A DNA stretch of 36,906 nucleotides from contig NZGD01000071.1 of NCBI GenBank assembly GCA_002690925.1, positions 1 to 36,906 on the forward strand, read 5' to 3'. Numbering within the stretch: position 1 is the stretch's first letter; every line of letters begins with the position of its first letter. Source of the stretch: Rhodopirellula sp. Lineage in GTDB: Bacteria > Planctomycetota > Planctomycetia > Pirellulales > Pirellulaceae. This document shows positions 25,689 to 33,352 of this stretch, piece by piece. Under the pieces are notes generated by a model. The model saw nothing but the letters and a program-made list of their open reading frames with translations, was not told the origin of the DNA and made no database searches. Made by a program: the position numbers and the translations under genes.

Positions 25689-26642
25689 TTGACTAAACGA
25701 TTCACCAAACTTCAGAAGCTAAAGCAATCGGGTGCACCAGCAAAAAAGAGTCGCGCCACAGAGGCTGTGTGCAACGATTACATGGACTATCTCCGCGGTG
25801 AATGCCACTTGGCGGATAACACGATTGCTGCTTATCGTCGCGACATGCAACGATTCACGCATTGGCTTGGTGAGAGGAATCTGGCAAATCTTCGAATCAA
25901 TGAATTATCGGATTACGTTGCCAATCTTCACCGGGAAGCACTTGCCCCTTCCTCGATCGCCCGAAACATTGTGGCGATTCGCACCTTCTTCAAATTCTTG
26001 CAATTGGAGGGTTTGATTCGTGAAAATCCTGCGGAGCTGATAGCAACACAAAAGATGTGGGAGCGAATCCCCAGTGTGCTGACGCCCCAACAGGTCGACC
26101 AGTTTCTTAGCTCACCAAAGAAATCTGATAGCTATTGCCTACGTGATCGCGCCCTGCTGGAGGTGCTTTATGCCACAGGCTGCCGTGCCTCCGAAGTCTG
26201 CACGCTCAGGATTCGTGACATGTCGCTCGGGGAACGCCACATCAGATGCCAAGGCAAAGGTGGTAAACAACGACTCGTTCCCATTGGTTCAAGAGCCATC
26301 ATTGCAATCCAGAATTATTGCGAATCATCACGGAGCAAACTGGCCGCCAAGAACCCTCATTCTCCAGAGGAATTATTCCTTTCACGAAGCGGTCGCGCAC
26401 TTGACAGAATACAGCTCTGGCGTCTTGTGAAGCTTTATGCAAAACGTGTTGGCATCTCCGACGAAGTGAGCCCACACAGTCTGCGTCACAGCTTTGCCAC
26501 CCACCTGCTAGCAGGCGGTGCAGACCTTAGGCTTGTGCAGGAAATGCTGGGACACGCGAGCATCCAAACAACGCAAATCTATACTCACGTGGAACATTCT
26601 CGGCTCAAAAAAGTGCACAACCAATTTCACCCACGTGCGTGA
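25689..26642 (+). CDS. XerC/XerD-type tyrosine recombinase
   Basis: Site-specific recombinase that resolves chromosome dimers at dif. The N-terminal core-binding domain includes YMDYLRGECHLADNTIAAYR, and the catalytic domain has the complete set: Arg166 (TGCRASEV), Lys190 (GKGGKQRLVP), His263 and Arg266 (HSLRHSFATHLL), His289 (LGHASIQTT) and nucleophile Tyr298 (IYTHV). At 317 aa it is a little longer than E. coli XerD because of a ~20-residue basic N-terminal extension. The start is TTG at 25689; the next in-frame ATG is already in the conserved domain. There is no neighbouring att site, excisionase or cargo, so a housekeeping Xer role fits better than an integron or phage integrase. XerC versus XerD cannot be decided here. 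Confidence 0.9.
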   Translation: MTKRFTKLQKLKQSGAPAKKSRATEAVCNDYMDYLRGECHLADNTIAAYRRDMQRFTHWLGERNLANLRINELSDYVANLHREALAPSSIARNIVAIRTFFKFLQLEGLIRENPAELIATQKMWERIPSVLTPQQVDQFLSSPKKSDSYCLRDRALLEVLYATGCRASEVCTLRIRDMSLGERHIRCQGKGGKQRLVPIGSRAIIAIQNYCESSRSKLAAKNPHSPEELFLSRSGRALDRIQLWRLVKLYAKRVGISDEVSPHSLRHSFATHLLAGGADLRLVQEMLGHASIQTTQIYTHVEHSRLKKVHNQFHPRA

Positions 26643-26666
26643 ACGCATTGTGAATCTGCCCCCCTG

Positions 26667-26723
26667 TGCAGTGGTCAATGAATCTCGACCTGCTATGCAG
26701 TGGTCAATGAATCTTGACCTGCT
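26667..26723. repeat. 28-bp near-perfect tandem duplication spanning the phoD-like stop codon
   Basis: Copies at 26667-26694 and 26696-26723 (period 29) differ at one base. The second copy encodes the last residues and stop of the phosphatase gene on the minus strand; the first lies just beyond it, in the 61-bp gap before the xer stop. The 3' end of the gene therefore appears duplicated downstream of itself. Confidence 0.9.
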
Positions 26724-28608
26724 GACTTCGTCGATCAGTCATCGCTCCACTTGTCACGCCAGTCATTACTTCCTGGTCAGGTCGGTCCTGCCCCACTTTG
26801 ATCGTGTACTTACCTGGCTCATAAATGGCTGGTCTGAAGCGGTCTCCCTGAACTCGGACACTGTAAACCACCTCACCATCCCGTTCACGAACGACCTTAA
26901 CGACGGGTGACTTTGCGTCTGCAAATCGCAATTCGGGCAAGTAACCTTTTACCGTTCGGCCATCATTTTGGCTTGTACGTATCGTTACAGGCCATCCAGG
27001 AAACTGAGCTCCATCGCCATCATCAACATTGGCAAACCTTGACCAGCACTCAAATGTAATGGCCTGTTTTTTCTTGTTGAACCTTACAACCCCGTGTCCA
27101 TCTGCTCGCTGGGTTTCATTCGTGCGATCTTCGGGGTTCGCATACGCTAGCATACGAATCAAATTCCCCAGCCCATCTTCGTATTCGCCTGTCCATGGGA
27201 GAGGACTGTTGGCGACGGGATTCTTCCCCGGCTGCTCGTTTTCTGGATGCCACCAGCGACCATAAATCGTATTGACGATAGCCGGAGACGTGAACGCATA
27301 AGGACCATCAGCAGCCGACTCCAATCCATGTTGGACCAACACAGCTAAATGCTGGTCTCCGCACAAATGGGGCGCCCAAACCCTCCGAATTCGTTCCAGT
27401 GCCAGGTTTCTTCCAGTTTGAGGCCAGCCATTGCAATCCAAATCTGCCAACAGGCGATTGGAAGGGCTTCCATGCAGATGCACAGCACCACAAAAAGCAG
27501 TCTGGCTCAAAACTGCTTTCATCGCGGCTCCAGTCCAATCATCAGTCCACTGATCCAGGAACAGAAGTTGTCGATCACCTAGCAGCTTAAGTTCAGGAAG
27601 GTCGACTGACGCACGATCATAAGCGGGATCATTAATATGGTCTGGCCGCGGACCCATTTTTGGAATTTTACCTAGAGGACCACTCTTGAACTTTCGGTCT
27701 TCAAGAATGGCAAAGTCAATTCCTCCCAACACTAAATTGGTGTAGTAGACACTGATACCACGCTCAATCGGCTTTGCATCAAATGGATCGGGCAAATGCC
27801 AAGTCTGACATCGCTGCACCATGTTGACGTACGAAGCGGGGTAGAAAAAACCTCCTGCGGGGCCAGCTGGCGTTCTCGCTTTCTTGCCATTCTCTCCCCA
27901 AATATTTGCTTGCCCAACATCGTGATCATCAGGGATCGTAATCGTGGGGCGATCTTTCATGATCTCCCGGAATTGCATTCCGAACTCAAGCCATCCAAAC
28001 GTATGTTGAGTATGGTGATACGACTGATCACCAGCGAAGAACAGCAGATCCGGATCCTGCTTAATCAGATTCTCAACCATCCTGGGACGAGGCCCAGGAG
28101 TCCGACTGCTGTTACAGGACAAGGACGCTACCACAATCGTTTCTTTGTCGATGGGATCCTTGCGTATCAGGCCCTCAAATGTAGCCTCTTCACCGTGACT
28201 CAAGCGGTAATCAAAATCCCTTGTTTCATCCCAATTTGCGACACGAAAATGCGCTGACCATCCTGGATACTGAACTTTTTCAACAGCGACTTTTCGCCAA
28301 GCTTGATCGCCGACTGGTCGTACTTCAAGGGCAACTTCACGAGACTCATCAGGAAGCAGCGGGAACAGCTGTGCTGTAAGTTTCAATGTTCCATGTGAGA
28401 CGGTGTAAACTGAAAACCCCAGCACTTGATCCCGCGGAACCATTAACCGTGGCCCGCTACCACGTTTACCTTTGGTTTTCCACCACTCTCCCACTGCATC
28501 CGAATCAAGTTTTGGAAAGTCGGGCCCAAACGGCTTATCCGACTCACCAATCGCCGCTCCACAACAAGCCACGACAAGAACTGCAACACACAAGGTCCGA
28601 GCAAGCAT
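26704..28608 (-). CDS. Secreted PhoD-like metallophosphatase
   Basis: 634 aa with a Sec leader (MLARTLCVAVLVVACCGAAI). An N-terminal beta-rich region (~55-165, with LTAQLFPLLPDESREVALEV) corresponds to the domain ahead of the catalytic part in PhoD proteins. The metallophosphatase core shows VASLSCNSS, LLFFAGDQSYHHTQHT, TITIPDDHDVGQANIWG, AVLSQTAFCGAVHLHG and HLCGDQHLAVLVQHG, carrying the Asp/His metal ligands. PhoD enzymes hydrolyse phosphodiesters and monoesters with Fe/Ca centres, so a role in external phosphate scavenging is likely but the substrate is inferred. GGAG (28616-28619), 7 nt before the ATG, supports the start. Downstream of the kinase gene on the same strand, but 322 bp apart. 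Confidence 0.87.
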   Translation of the reverse strand: MLARTLCVAVLVVACCGAAIGESDKPFGPDFPKLDSDAVGEWWKTKGKRGSGPRLMVPRDQVLGFSVYTVSHGTLKLTAQLFPLLPDESREVALEVRPVGDQAWRKVAVEKVQYPGWSAHFRVANWDETRDFDYRLSHGEEATFEGLIRKDPIDKETIVVASLSCNSSRTPGPRPRMVENLIKQDPDLLFFAGDQSYHHTQHTFGWLEFGMQFREIMKDRPTITIPDDHDVGQANIWGENGKKARTPAGPAGGFFYPASYVNMVQRCQTWHLPDPFDAKPIERGISVYYTNLVLGGIDFAILEDRKFKSGPLGKIPKMGPRPDHINDPAYDRASVDLPELKLLGDRQLLFLDQWTDDWTGAAMKAVLSQTAFCGAVHLHGSPSNRLLADLDCNGWPQTGRNLALERIRRVWAPHLCGDQHLAVLVQHGLESAADGPYAFTSPAIVNTIYGRWWHPENEQPGKNPVANSPLPWTGEYEDGLGNLIRMLAYANPEDRTNETQRADGHGVVRFNKKKQAITFECWSRFANVDDGDGAQFPGWPVTIRTSQNDGRTVKGYLPELRFADAKSPVVKVVRERDGEVVYSVRVQGDRFRPAIYEPGKYTIKVGQDRPDQEVMTGVTSGAMTDRRSQQVKIH

Positions 28609-28930
28609 CCATCAACTCCGAGTCATAAAAACATCATCAAGCAGCATTTTTCCGAATTCACATGATACCGCAACGAACGCAATTCGGTGTGCTTTGTCCC
28701 CCGAAACCCACAAAGTGATTACATCGTTACGAGAGACAACCAATCAGAGGCAGCTGATGGGTCGGAGTCACATGGGCTCTCAGATGCAGGCTCCGCAACT
28801 CTTGAAGGAAGGAGTGCGAAAAGCTGGTTCTACCTGAATCACATGAGCGTTCGCCTTTCTGAGAACAAACACACACCAGTGCCAACGATCGTATGGCGGC
28901 AATGCGATTGCTGATCGTCCGTCACCGGCT
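28609..28930. other. Non-coding region upstream of the phoD-like gene
   Basis: Between the kinase stop and the phosphatase start, both on the minus strand. No believable ORF is present. It should contain the phosphatase promoter, and it holds a perfect 7-bp inverted repeat at 28652-28687. I did not find a recognisable Pho box. Confidence 0.5.
28652..28687. promoter_or_regulatory. Inverted repeat upstream of the phoD-like gene (possible operator)
   Basis: CCGAATT (28652-28658) and AATTCGG (28681-28687) are perfect complements separated by 22 bp, 44-79 bp upstream of the phosphatase ATG. The wide spacing suits a dimeric regulator more than a hairpin. Chance occurrence is possible. Confidence 0.3.
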
Positions 28931-30487
28931 TTATTTTGACAGCTGACTGAGCATCGTATCAAGTACTCGGCTAATCGTTTCATAATCTGTCATGCGAGCA
29001 TTTGCATCGCTTTCCATCATGCATACGATCAACTTTCGTAAGGGCTCCGGCGTATCTCGCCAATCTTCTTCTTTTGGCTCGAATCGCTGCATGGAACTAA
29101 TGACAGTTTGAGTACTGTCGCTGTCAAACGCCCGTCGGCCACTGAAAATTTCGTAAGCCACGCAACCGAGGCTGAAATAATCACTCTTGTAGTCAGCAGG
29201 GTATCCGCGTAGTCGTTCAGGTGCGATGAAGCCTGGTGTACCGCTCAAACGTTTGCTGACATCACGCTTGACGCACAATTCATCAGCCAATCCAAAGTCA
29301 AGCAGATGACATTTTCTTGAATCGAGACTCAGCATGATATTGTCAGGCTTGATATCACGATGCACGAGCCCAATCTTGTGTACCGCATGCACGCCCTGCA
29401 GAATTTTCTTAAACAGCTCGGTTCCCAACTGAAGCGAAACTTGCCCCTTCCGAATACGTTTTGACAGGGACTGCCCGGTCAAATACTCCATGACAAAAAA
29501 AGGACGCCCATCGATTTCACCCACGTCATAAACACGCACGACGTTCTCATGTGACAACCTCGCCATCGCTCGAGCTTCTTCGATAAACGGATCAGCCAGC
29601 TCTCTGCCTATTTTGACTGATTTTAGGGTTTTGATCGCAACAACTCGATTGAGAACATCATCGGACCCGCGATACACAACTCCCATCCCACCGACACCAA
29701 TGATCTCATGTACCGCGTACCGGCCCAGACGCTTCGGGAACGGGACAACATTTTTGTTTGAATCCCGCGTTCCCGCACCAACTCGACTTCCCCCCGTGTT
29801 GGATGGGAACCAATCAAAGCTTCCCGAGTCAGACGCAGGATTTGAATCAGAGACGCTATCTGAAGCGACAAATGTCTCGTCAAAACTTTCGGCTGTAGCG
29901 GTCGCCCCAAGATCAACGCTTTCAACTTGCGGTGAGTCTCCGTCAAGAGCAACACGCTTCGCCTCGAACGTGCAAAATGGATGCCCCTGCTTCGCGCAGG
30001 TTACTTCACGAATGCTAATGTCTTCTTGGTAGAAATCAGCAATACCTTCAATGATTCCGTGAGCGAGGGCACAAAGGCCACGCCTCGATGAGTAGACAAT
30101 CTGAGCCTCATCGTCACTCAAGCGGAAAGCCTGAATGTTTGCTGGCTGCGCAGTAGGATTCTGCATCCGGATGGTGCGATGAATCAAGGACTCAACATTT
30201 GAAAGTAATTCGAAAGTTTTCCAATCCGGATGCAACATCGTACCCGCAAAGCCAATCAACTCAGGCCCAGCGAACCGTCCTAGAACACGCAGCAAGTCTT
30301 CCAATTCAACCTGCAGTAACTCGCACCCAGCGCCCAGCAGAGCGAACACCGCTTCATCCGGATAAGTTCCGATCGGTGACAGAACCAAGCCCTTGTACCC
30401 CGCATGCTCCAACATTGCCTCCCATGCCTCGGAGCCATGATTGGTTTCCACGAATTTCTTGACGATACAGCAAATGGATCCATGCAT
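28931..30487 (-). CDS. H-NOX (heme-NO/O2-binding) domain fused to a Ser/Thr protein kinase
   Basis: 518 aa from the ATG at 30487, which gives the family-typical M-x-G opening (MHGSICCIVKKFVETNHG); a TTG at 30517 would add ten residues. Residues ~1-185 read as an H-NOX domain: His103 at the proximal heme position (ESLIHRTIRMQNP), YSSRR at 132-136 matching the YxSxR propionate-binding motif, then GLCALAHGIIEGIADFYQEDIS, which aligns without gaps with the end of bacterial H-NOX. Cys139, Cys164 and Cys172 are noted. An acidic Ser-rich linker (~190-250) leads to a full Hanks kinase: glycine loop GVGGMGVVY (264-272), Lys286 (VAIK), HRDIKPDN (376-383), DFG at 397-399 and APE at 422-424. No membrane segment, so probably cytosolic. 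Inferred role: NO- or redox-gated phosphorylation. Confidence 0.82.
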   Translation of the reverse strand: MHGSICCIVKKFVETNHGSEAWEAMLEHAGYKGLVLSPIGTYPDEAVFALLGAGCELLQVELEDLLRVLGRFAGPELIGFAGTMLHPDWKTFELLSNVESLIHRTIRMQNPTAQPANIQAFRLSDDEAQIVYSSRRGLCALAHGIIEGIADFYQEDISIREVTCAKQGHPFCTFEAKRVALDGDSPQVESVDLGATATAESFDETFVASDSVSDSNPASDSGSFDWFPSNTGGSRVGAGTRDSNKNVVPFPKRLGRYAVHEIIGVGGMGVVYRGSDDVLNRVVAIKTLKSVKIGRELADPFIEEARAMARLSHENVVRVYDVGEIDGRPFFVMEYLTGQSLSKRIRKGQVSLQLGTELFKKILQGVHAVHKIGLVHRDIKPDNIMLSLDSRKCHLLDFGLADELCVKRDVSKRLSGTPGFIAPERLRGYPADYKSDYFSLGCVAYEIFSGRRAFDSDSTQTVISSMQRFEPKEEDWRDTPEPLRKLIVCMMESDANARMTDYETISRVLDTMLSQLSK

Positions 30488-30678
30488 AGCAAGCTCGTCT
30501 AATCCAAAACTCGTCAAGAGTTCTTGGAACGACTTCTTTCCTCAAAACCAGGTATGTTTGCTTTTTACCCCGTGATCACAACGAACACATCCAAGGGATT
30601 AAGCGTGTCTCGGTAGTCGGAGGTAACTTGGTGTGGTTACAGGCAGAGCGGCGTTCAAATTTTTAATCGACAACGCAA

Positions 30679-30704
30679 CAAATCGTGACGCCGAACACGA
30701 TTTG
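30679..30704 (-). terminator. Strong hairpin between the FHA gene and the H-NOX kinase gene
   Basis: CAAATCGTG (30679-30687) and CACGATTTG (30696-30704) form a perfect 9-bp stem with an 8-nt loop, about 75 nt downstream of the FHA stop codon and ~190 nt upstream of the kinase ATG on the minus strand. It could terminate or attenuate FHA transcripts, or act as a processing site in a joint transcript. No immediate T-run is present. Confidence 0.5.
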
Positions 30705-30777
30705 ATAAGTTCCCACCGCGGCTCTTCTTGATCAACTGTCAGTACATGATGAGCGTGAACGCGGAGTGCCAGAAGTG

Positions 30778-31443
30778 CTATGAGTCTGGCCAATCTGGAT
30801 CAGCGATTTGGCGCGCCATGTTCGCGAGCTTTGATTGTGTGTCAAGCATTCGCTGCCAAGACGCCATTTTCAAAACGACCTCCTGACTATTTTCGTCCGT
30901 TCTCGCCGCTTCGATCAGACGCTTCAACCGTGACTGTAAATAGTCGAGAATCTCACAAAGTTGAGCTTTCTGACCTGGTGACAAATCAGCGGGAATATCC
31001 GGTACTTCCTGCACCTGAATGATCTCTGCCGGATGCGGTGATTTGGGTTCAGCACCAAGATTCAATGAGATCGGTCCATCGCCATGTTGCTCGTCACGAC
31101 TCACCGTTGGATTTTCATTTCCCATCGCTGCGAGCCGTGCGGCGATCTGGGTTTCAGATCCAACTAGCATCAAACTTCGCCCGACCGAAATGAGGTCACC
31201 ATGACGCAAAATTTTCAGTTGACACTCAACACCATTAACCTTGGTACCGTTGGTGCTATCGAGATCCGTCAAAACAAGACGGTCGTTGTCTCGCTGCACC
31301 TTGAAGTGACAGCGGCTGACACGTTCGTCATTGAGTTGAATCTCGTTACCTTCCTCACGCCCAATGGTCAAAGGCGGAGCAAGATCTTCATAGATCTTGC
31401 CTCGGTCGGCTCCATGAAGGATTTTAAGCGTTACGCCCGACAT
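30778..31443 (-). CDS. FHA-domain phosphothreonine-binding protein
   Basis: FHA domains bind phospho-Thr peptides, often on Ser/Thr kinases and their substrates. The start at ATG 31443 gives MSGVTLKILHGADRGKIYED and is backed by GGAG (31451-31454) 7 nt upstream; a longer frame to 31527 lacks this. The domain (~1-100) has LTIGREEGNEIQL with the phospho-binding Arg, RVSRCHFKV (the S-x-x-H motif) and LDSTNGTKVNG. Residues ~100-145 are a polar linker, and the C-terminal ~75 residues form a predicted helix pair or coiled coil (SPGQKAQLCEILDYLQSRLK, then a MASWQRMLDTQSKLANMAR helix). 221 aa, soluble. It lies just upstream of the H-NOX kinase on the same strand, so it may read that kinase's phosphorylation, an inference from context. 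Confidence 0.87.
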   Translation of the reverse strand: MSGVTLKILHGADRGKIYEDLAPPLTIGREEGNEIQLNDERVSRCHFKVQRDNDRLVLTDLDSTNGTKVNGVECQLKILRHGDLISVGRSLMLVGSETQIAARLAAMGNENPTVSRDEQHGDGPISLNLGAEPKSPHPAEIIQVQEVPDIPADLSPGQKAQLCEILDYLQSRLKRLIEAARTDENSQEVVLKMASWQRMLDTQSKLANMARQIADPDWPDS

Positions 31444-31577
31444 AAGGGCACTCCACACGTGGGATATTCTTCGACAAGGCTTGAAAAGGACCAGCGTCAT
31501 TGTAATCAGGATCCATACCCTAGTCATTCGAGTATTTCTGAATCCGCACTACATTATACCCTCGAAAATTTAGGGAT

Positions 31578-32774
31578 TTAGCGAATTTCCGCTATCAAAC
31601 ACTTCAGATAGTCACTCTCAGGACATGAAATGGCGACAGGATGGTCTGGCGAGGGTCCACGATTCTCCATCACAACCATGTCCCGCCGCCGACGACGCCC
31701 CACATCTAGAAGCATATTCAGGAAATCCGCCCTCGAAACGCGTCCTGAACAACTGCAGGTGACGAGAATGCCTCCGGGAGCAAGAATATCCAAAGCAAGC
31801 GAATTTAGCCGCCCATAGGCCCGCAAAGCGCTGTCGATTTGATGACGCGACCCGGCGAAGCGTGGCGGATCCAAAATCACTGCCTCGAATGCTCGCCCCT
31901 CTTGGCTGTATCTTTTGAGCGTATCAAAGCAATCACCCTTCTCAAAACCGATCGAATGCAGGCCATTTCGCTGAGCAGCCGACTTAGCTGCTTCCAGCGC
32001 GACTTGGCTCGAATCAATCCCCAATACTTCCGCTGCTCCCTGCTTGGCAGCCACTAATCCAAAACCACCGGTATAGCAACAGACATCCAAGACGCTGCGG
32101 CCTTTGAGATAGCGAGCCACAGCCTGATGATTGCACCTCTGGTCTAGAAAACCTCCGGTTTTTTGGCCACTTTGCAAGTCGACCACCAAATCCAAGCCAT
32201 TTTGCCGGTACACAACAGAAGACGAAAGTGGCTCACCTAAGTGGGTTTCGACTTCATCCACCCCTTCGTGCTTGGCCGTCCGCGGATCAATTCGAGCGAC
32301 AATCGAGCGTGATTCGAGGGTCTGCTGCAGATAATCAAGGATCGAATCCCTCCACCTCAACAAGGCCCCTGAGGTGAACTGAACTCCGAGGCAATCAGCA
32401 TATCGGTCAACAATCAAACCACTGATCAAGTCCGATTCACTGAACACAAGCCTCTCTGCTGCCTGCTCATCCAATGGCCCCATCAAGCGTCGGCGACGAA
32501 CTGCAGCGTCGATTCGAGTCTGCCAAAGCGTCTCGTCGATCGCAATCGCGGAATCAAATGCATACAACCTGATTCTCAATCGGCTGGCTGGATTCAAGAT
32601 TCCACGAGCGATCCAGTTGCCATCATGATCCAGCAAATCAATGACTTGACCGCATGCGAGATCACGACCGTCCTCAGCCAGAGCATGAGCATGCACCCAA
32701 GGATGACGCGCCAGAAAGGGAAATTGCCGCGTTGGCTTAAGCCGAAGCGGGATTGGCTGCTCAGAAACCGTCAC
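31578..32774 (-). CDS. RlmI-like class I SAM-dependent rRNA methyltransferase
   Basis: Family members (RlmI/RlmK-L type, COG1092) methylate cytosine-5 in 23S rRNA. The N-terminal PUA domain has FLARHPWVHAHAL and GNWIARGILNPASRLRIR. The central part has GLDLVVDLQSGQKTGGFLDQ, followed by the SAM-binding SVLDVCCYTGGFGLVAAKQG and VLGIDSSQVALE. The catalytic region shows FEAVILDPPRFAGS and LVTCSCSGRVS, whose Cys is the likely nucleophile. 398 aa is the family length. The start is GTG at 32774. Upstream on the same strand as FHA and the kinase, with 134 bp to the FHA start. Target base is inferred from E. coli RlmI (C1962). Confidence 0.88.
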   Translation of the reverse strand: MTVSEQPIPLRLKPTRQFPFLARHPWVHAHALAEDGRDLACGQVIDLLDHDGNWIARGILNPASRLRIRLYAFDSAIAIDETLWQTRIDAAVRRRRLMGPLDEQAAERLVFSESDLISGLIVDRYADCLGVQFTSGALLRWRDSILDYLQQTLESRSIVARIDPRTAKHEGVDEVETHLGEPLSSSVVYRQNGLDLVVDLQSGQKTGGFLDQRCNHQAVARYLKGRSVLDVCCYTGGFGLVAAKQGAAEVLGIDSSQVALEAAKSAAQRNGLHSIGFEKGDCFDTLKRYSQEGRAFEAVILDPPRFAGSRHQIDSALRAYGRLNSLALDILAPGGILVTCSCSGRVSRADFLNMLLDVGRRRRRDMVVMENRGPSPDHPVAISCPESDYLKCLIAEIR

Positions 32775-33067
32775 GGCTGTGCTCTCGAAACTTGTTCTTG
32801 TCTATGGAATGGGTGCTCGCTGGAGAATGGTGACAAAATATGCTCCCGAGCATAAGTCGTCGATTTTTCGGTCCAAGCTGCCTGATCCTGAAAATCAGTC
32901 TGGCGGAGGAACCGGCCCATTCGCGAGAATCACGCCAACTCGTCACATTGGGCGGTTTGAGGTAGAGTCCTACGCTTGCCCAGACGATATATTTATCGAG
33001 GTTCACCCATCAAATCGATGATCGGTGTCCGTTCGCCAGATTTGAATAGCTTAGAAAGGTCTGATTC

Positions 33068-33352
33068 ATGACTCACGTCGTAGCTGAGCCCTGCTCAGGA
33101 TGCAAATACACTGATTGCGTGGTCGTATGCCCCGTGGAATGTTTCTACGAAGGCGATCAAATGCTCTACATCCACCCGGAAGAGTGCATTGACTGTGAAG
33201 CCTGTGTGCCCGAATGCCCCGTGGAAGCGATTTTCCACGAGGATAACCTGCCAGAAGAATGGAAGAGTTATCTCGAACTGAACGCCGCGAAGTCCGAGTC
33301 AGGTGAGTGCGAAGTTCTGACAGAGAAGAAAGAACCGCTGGCAGACAGCTGA
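33068..33352 (+). CDS. fdxA: 7Fe ferredoxin ([3Fe-4S][4Fe-4S])
   Basis: A low-potential electron carrier close to Azotobacter ferredoxin I. Cys9, Cys17 and Cys50 correspond to the [3Fe-4S] ligands and Cys21, Cys40, Cys43 and Cys46 to the [4Fe-4S] ligands, each one residue offset from the Azotobacter numbering I recall; Cys12 and Cys25 match its two extra cysteines. The text [19 protein letters not shown] and [17 protein letters not shown] is diagnostic. At 94 aa it is shorter at the C-terminus than the usual ~106, but the shared EKKEPLADS tail is there. ATG start with AAAGG about 10 nt upstream. It could donate electrons to the sulfite reductase, though nothing in the layout proves it. Confidence 0.95.
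   Translation: MTHVVAEPCSGCKYTDCVVVCPVECFYEGDQMLYIHPEECIDCEACVPECPVEAIFHEDNLPEEWKSYLELNAAKSESGECEVLTEKKEPLADS

Noticed and set aside
25689..26642. Tyrosine recombinase as evidence for an integrated mobile element
   Set aside because: It has Xer-type features, a housekeeping neighbourhood, and no attachment repeats, excisionase or cargo genes nearby.
31380..31399. 8-bp inverted repeat CAAGATCT/AGATCTTG
   Set aside because: It lies inside the FHA-coding sequence, where codons explain it; no reason to call a regulatory site.
32779..33021. 80-aa + strand ORF between the methyltransferase and fdxA
   Set aside because: GTG start at the edge of the divergent region, no ribosome site or motif; could be real but I cannot support it.
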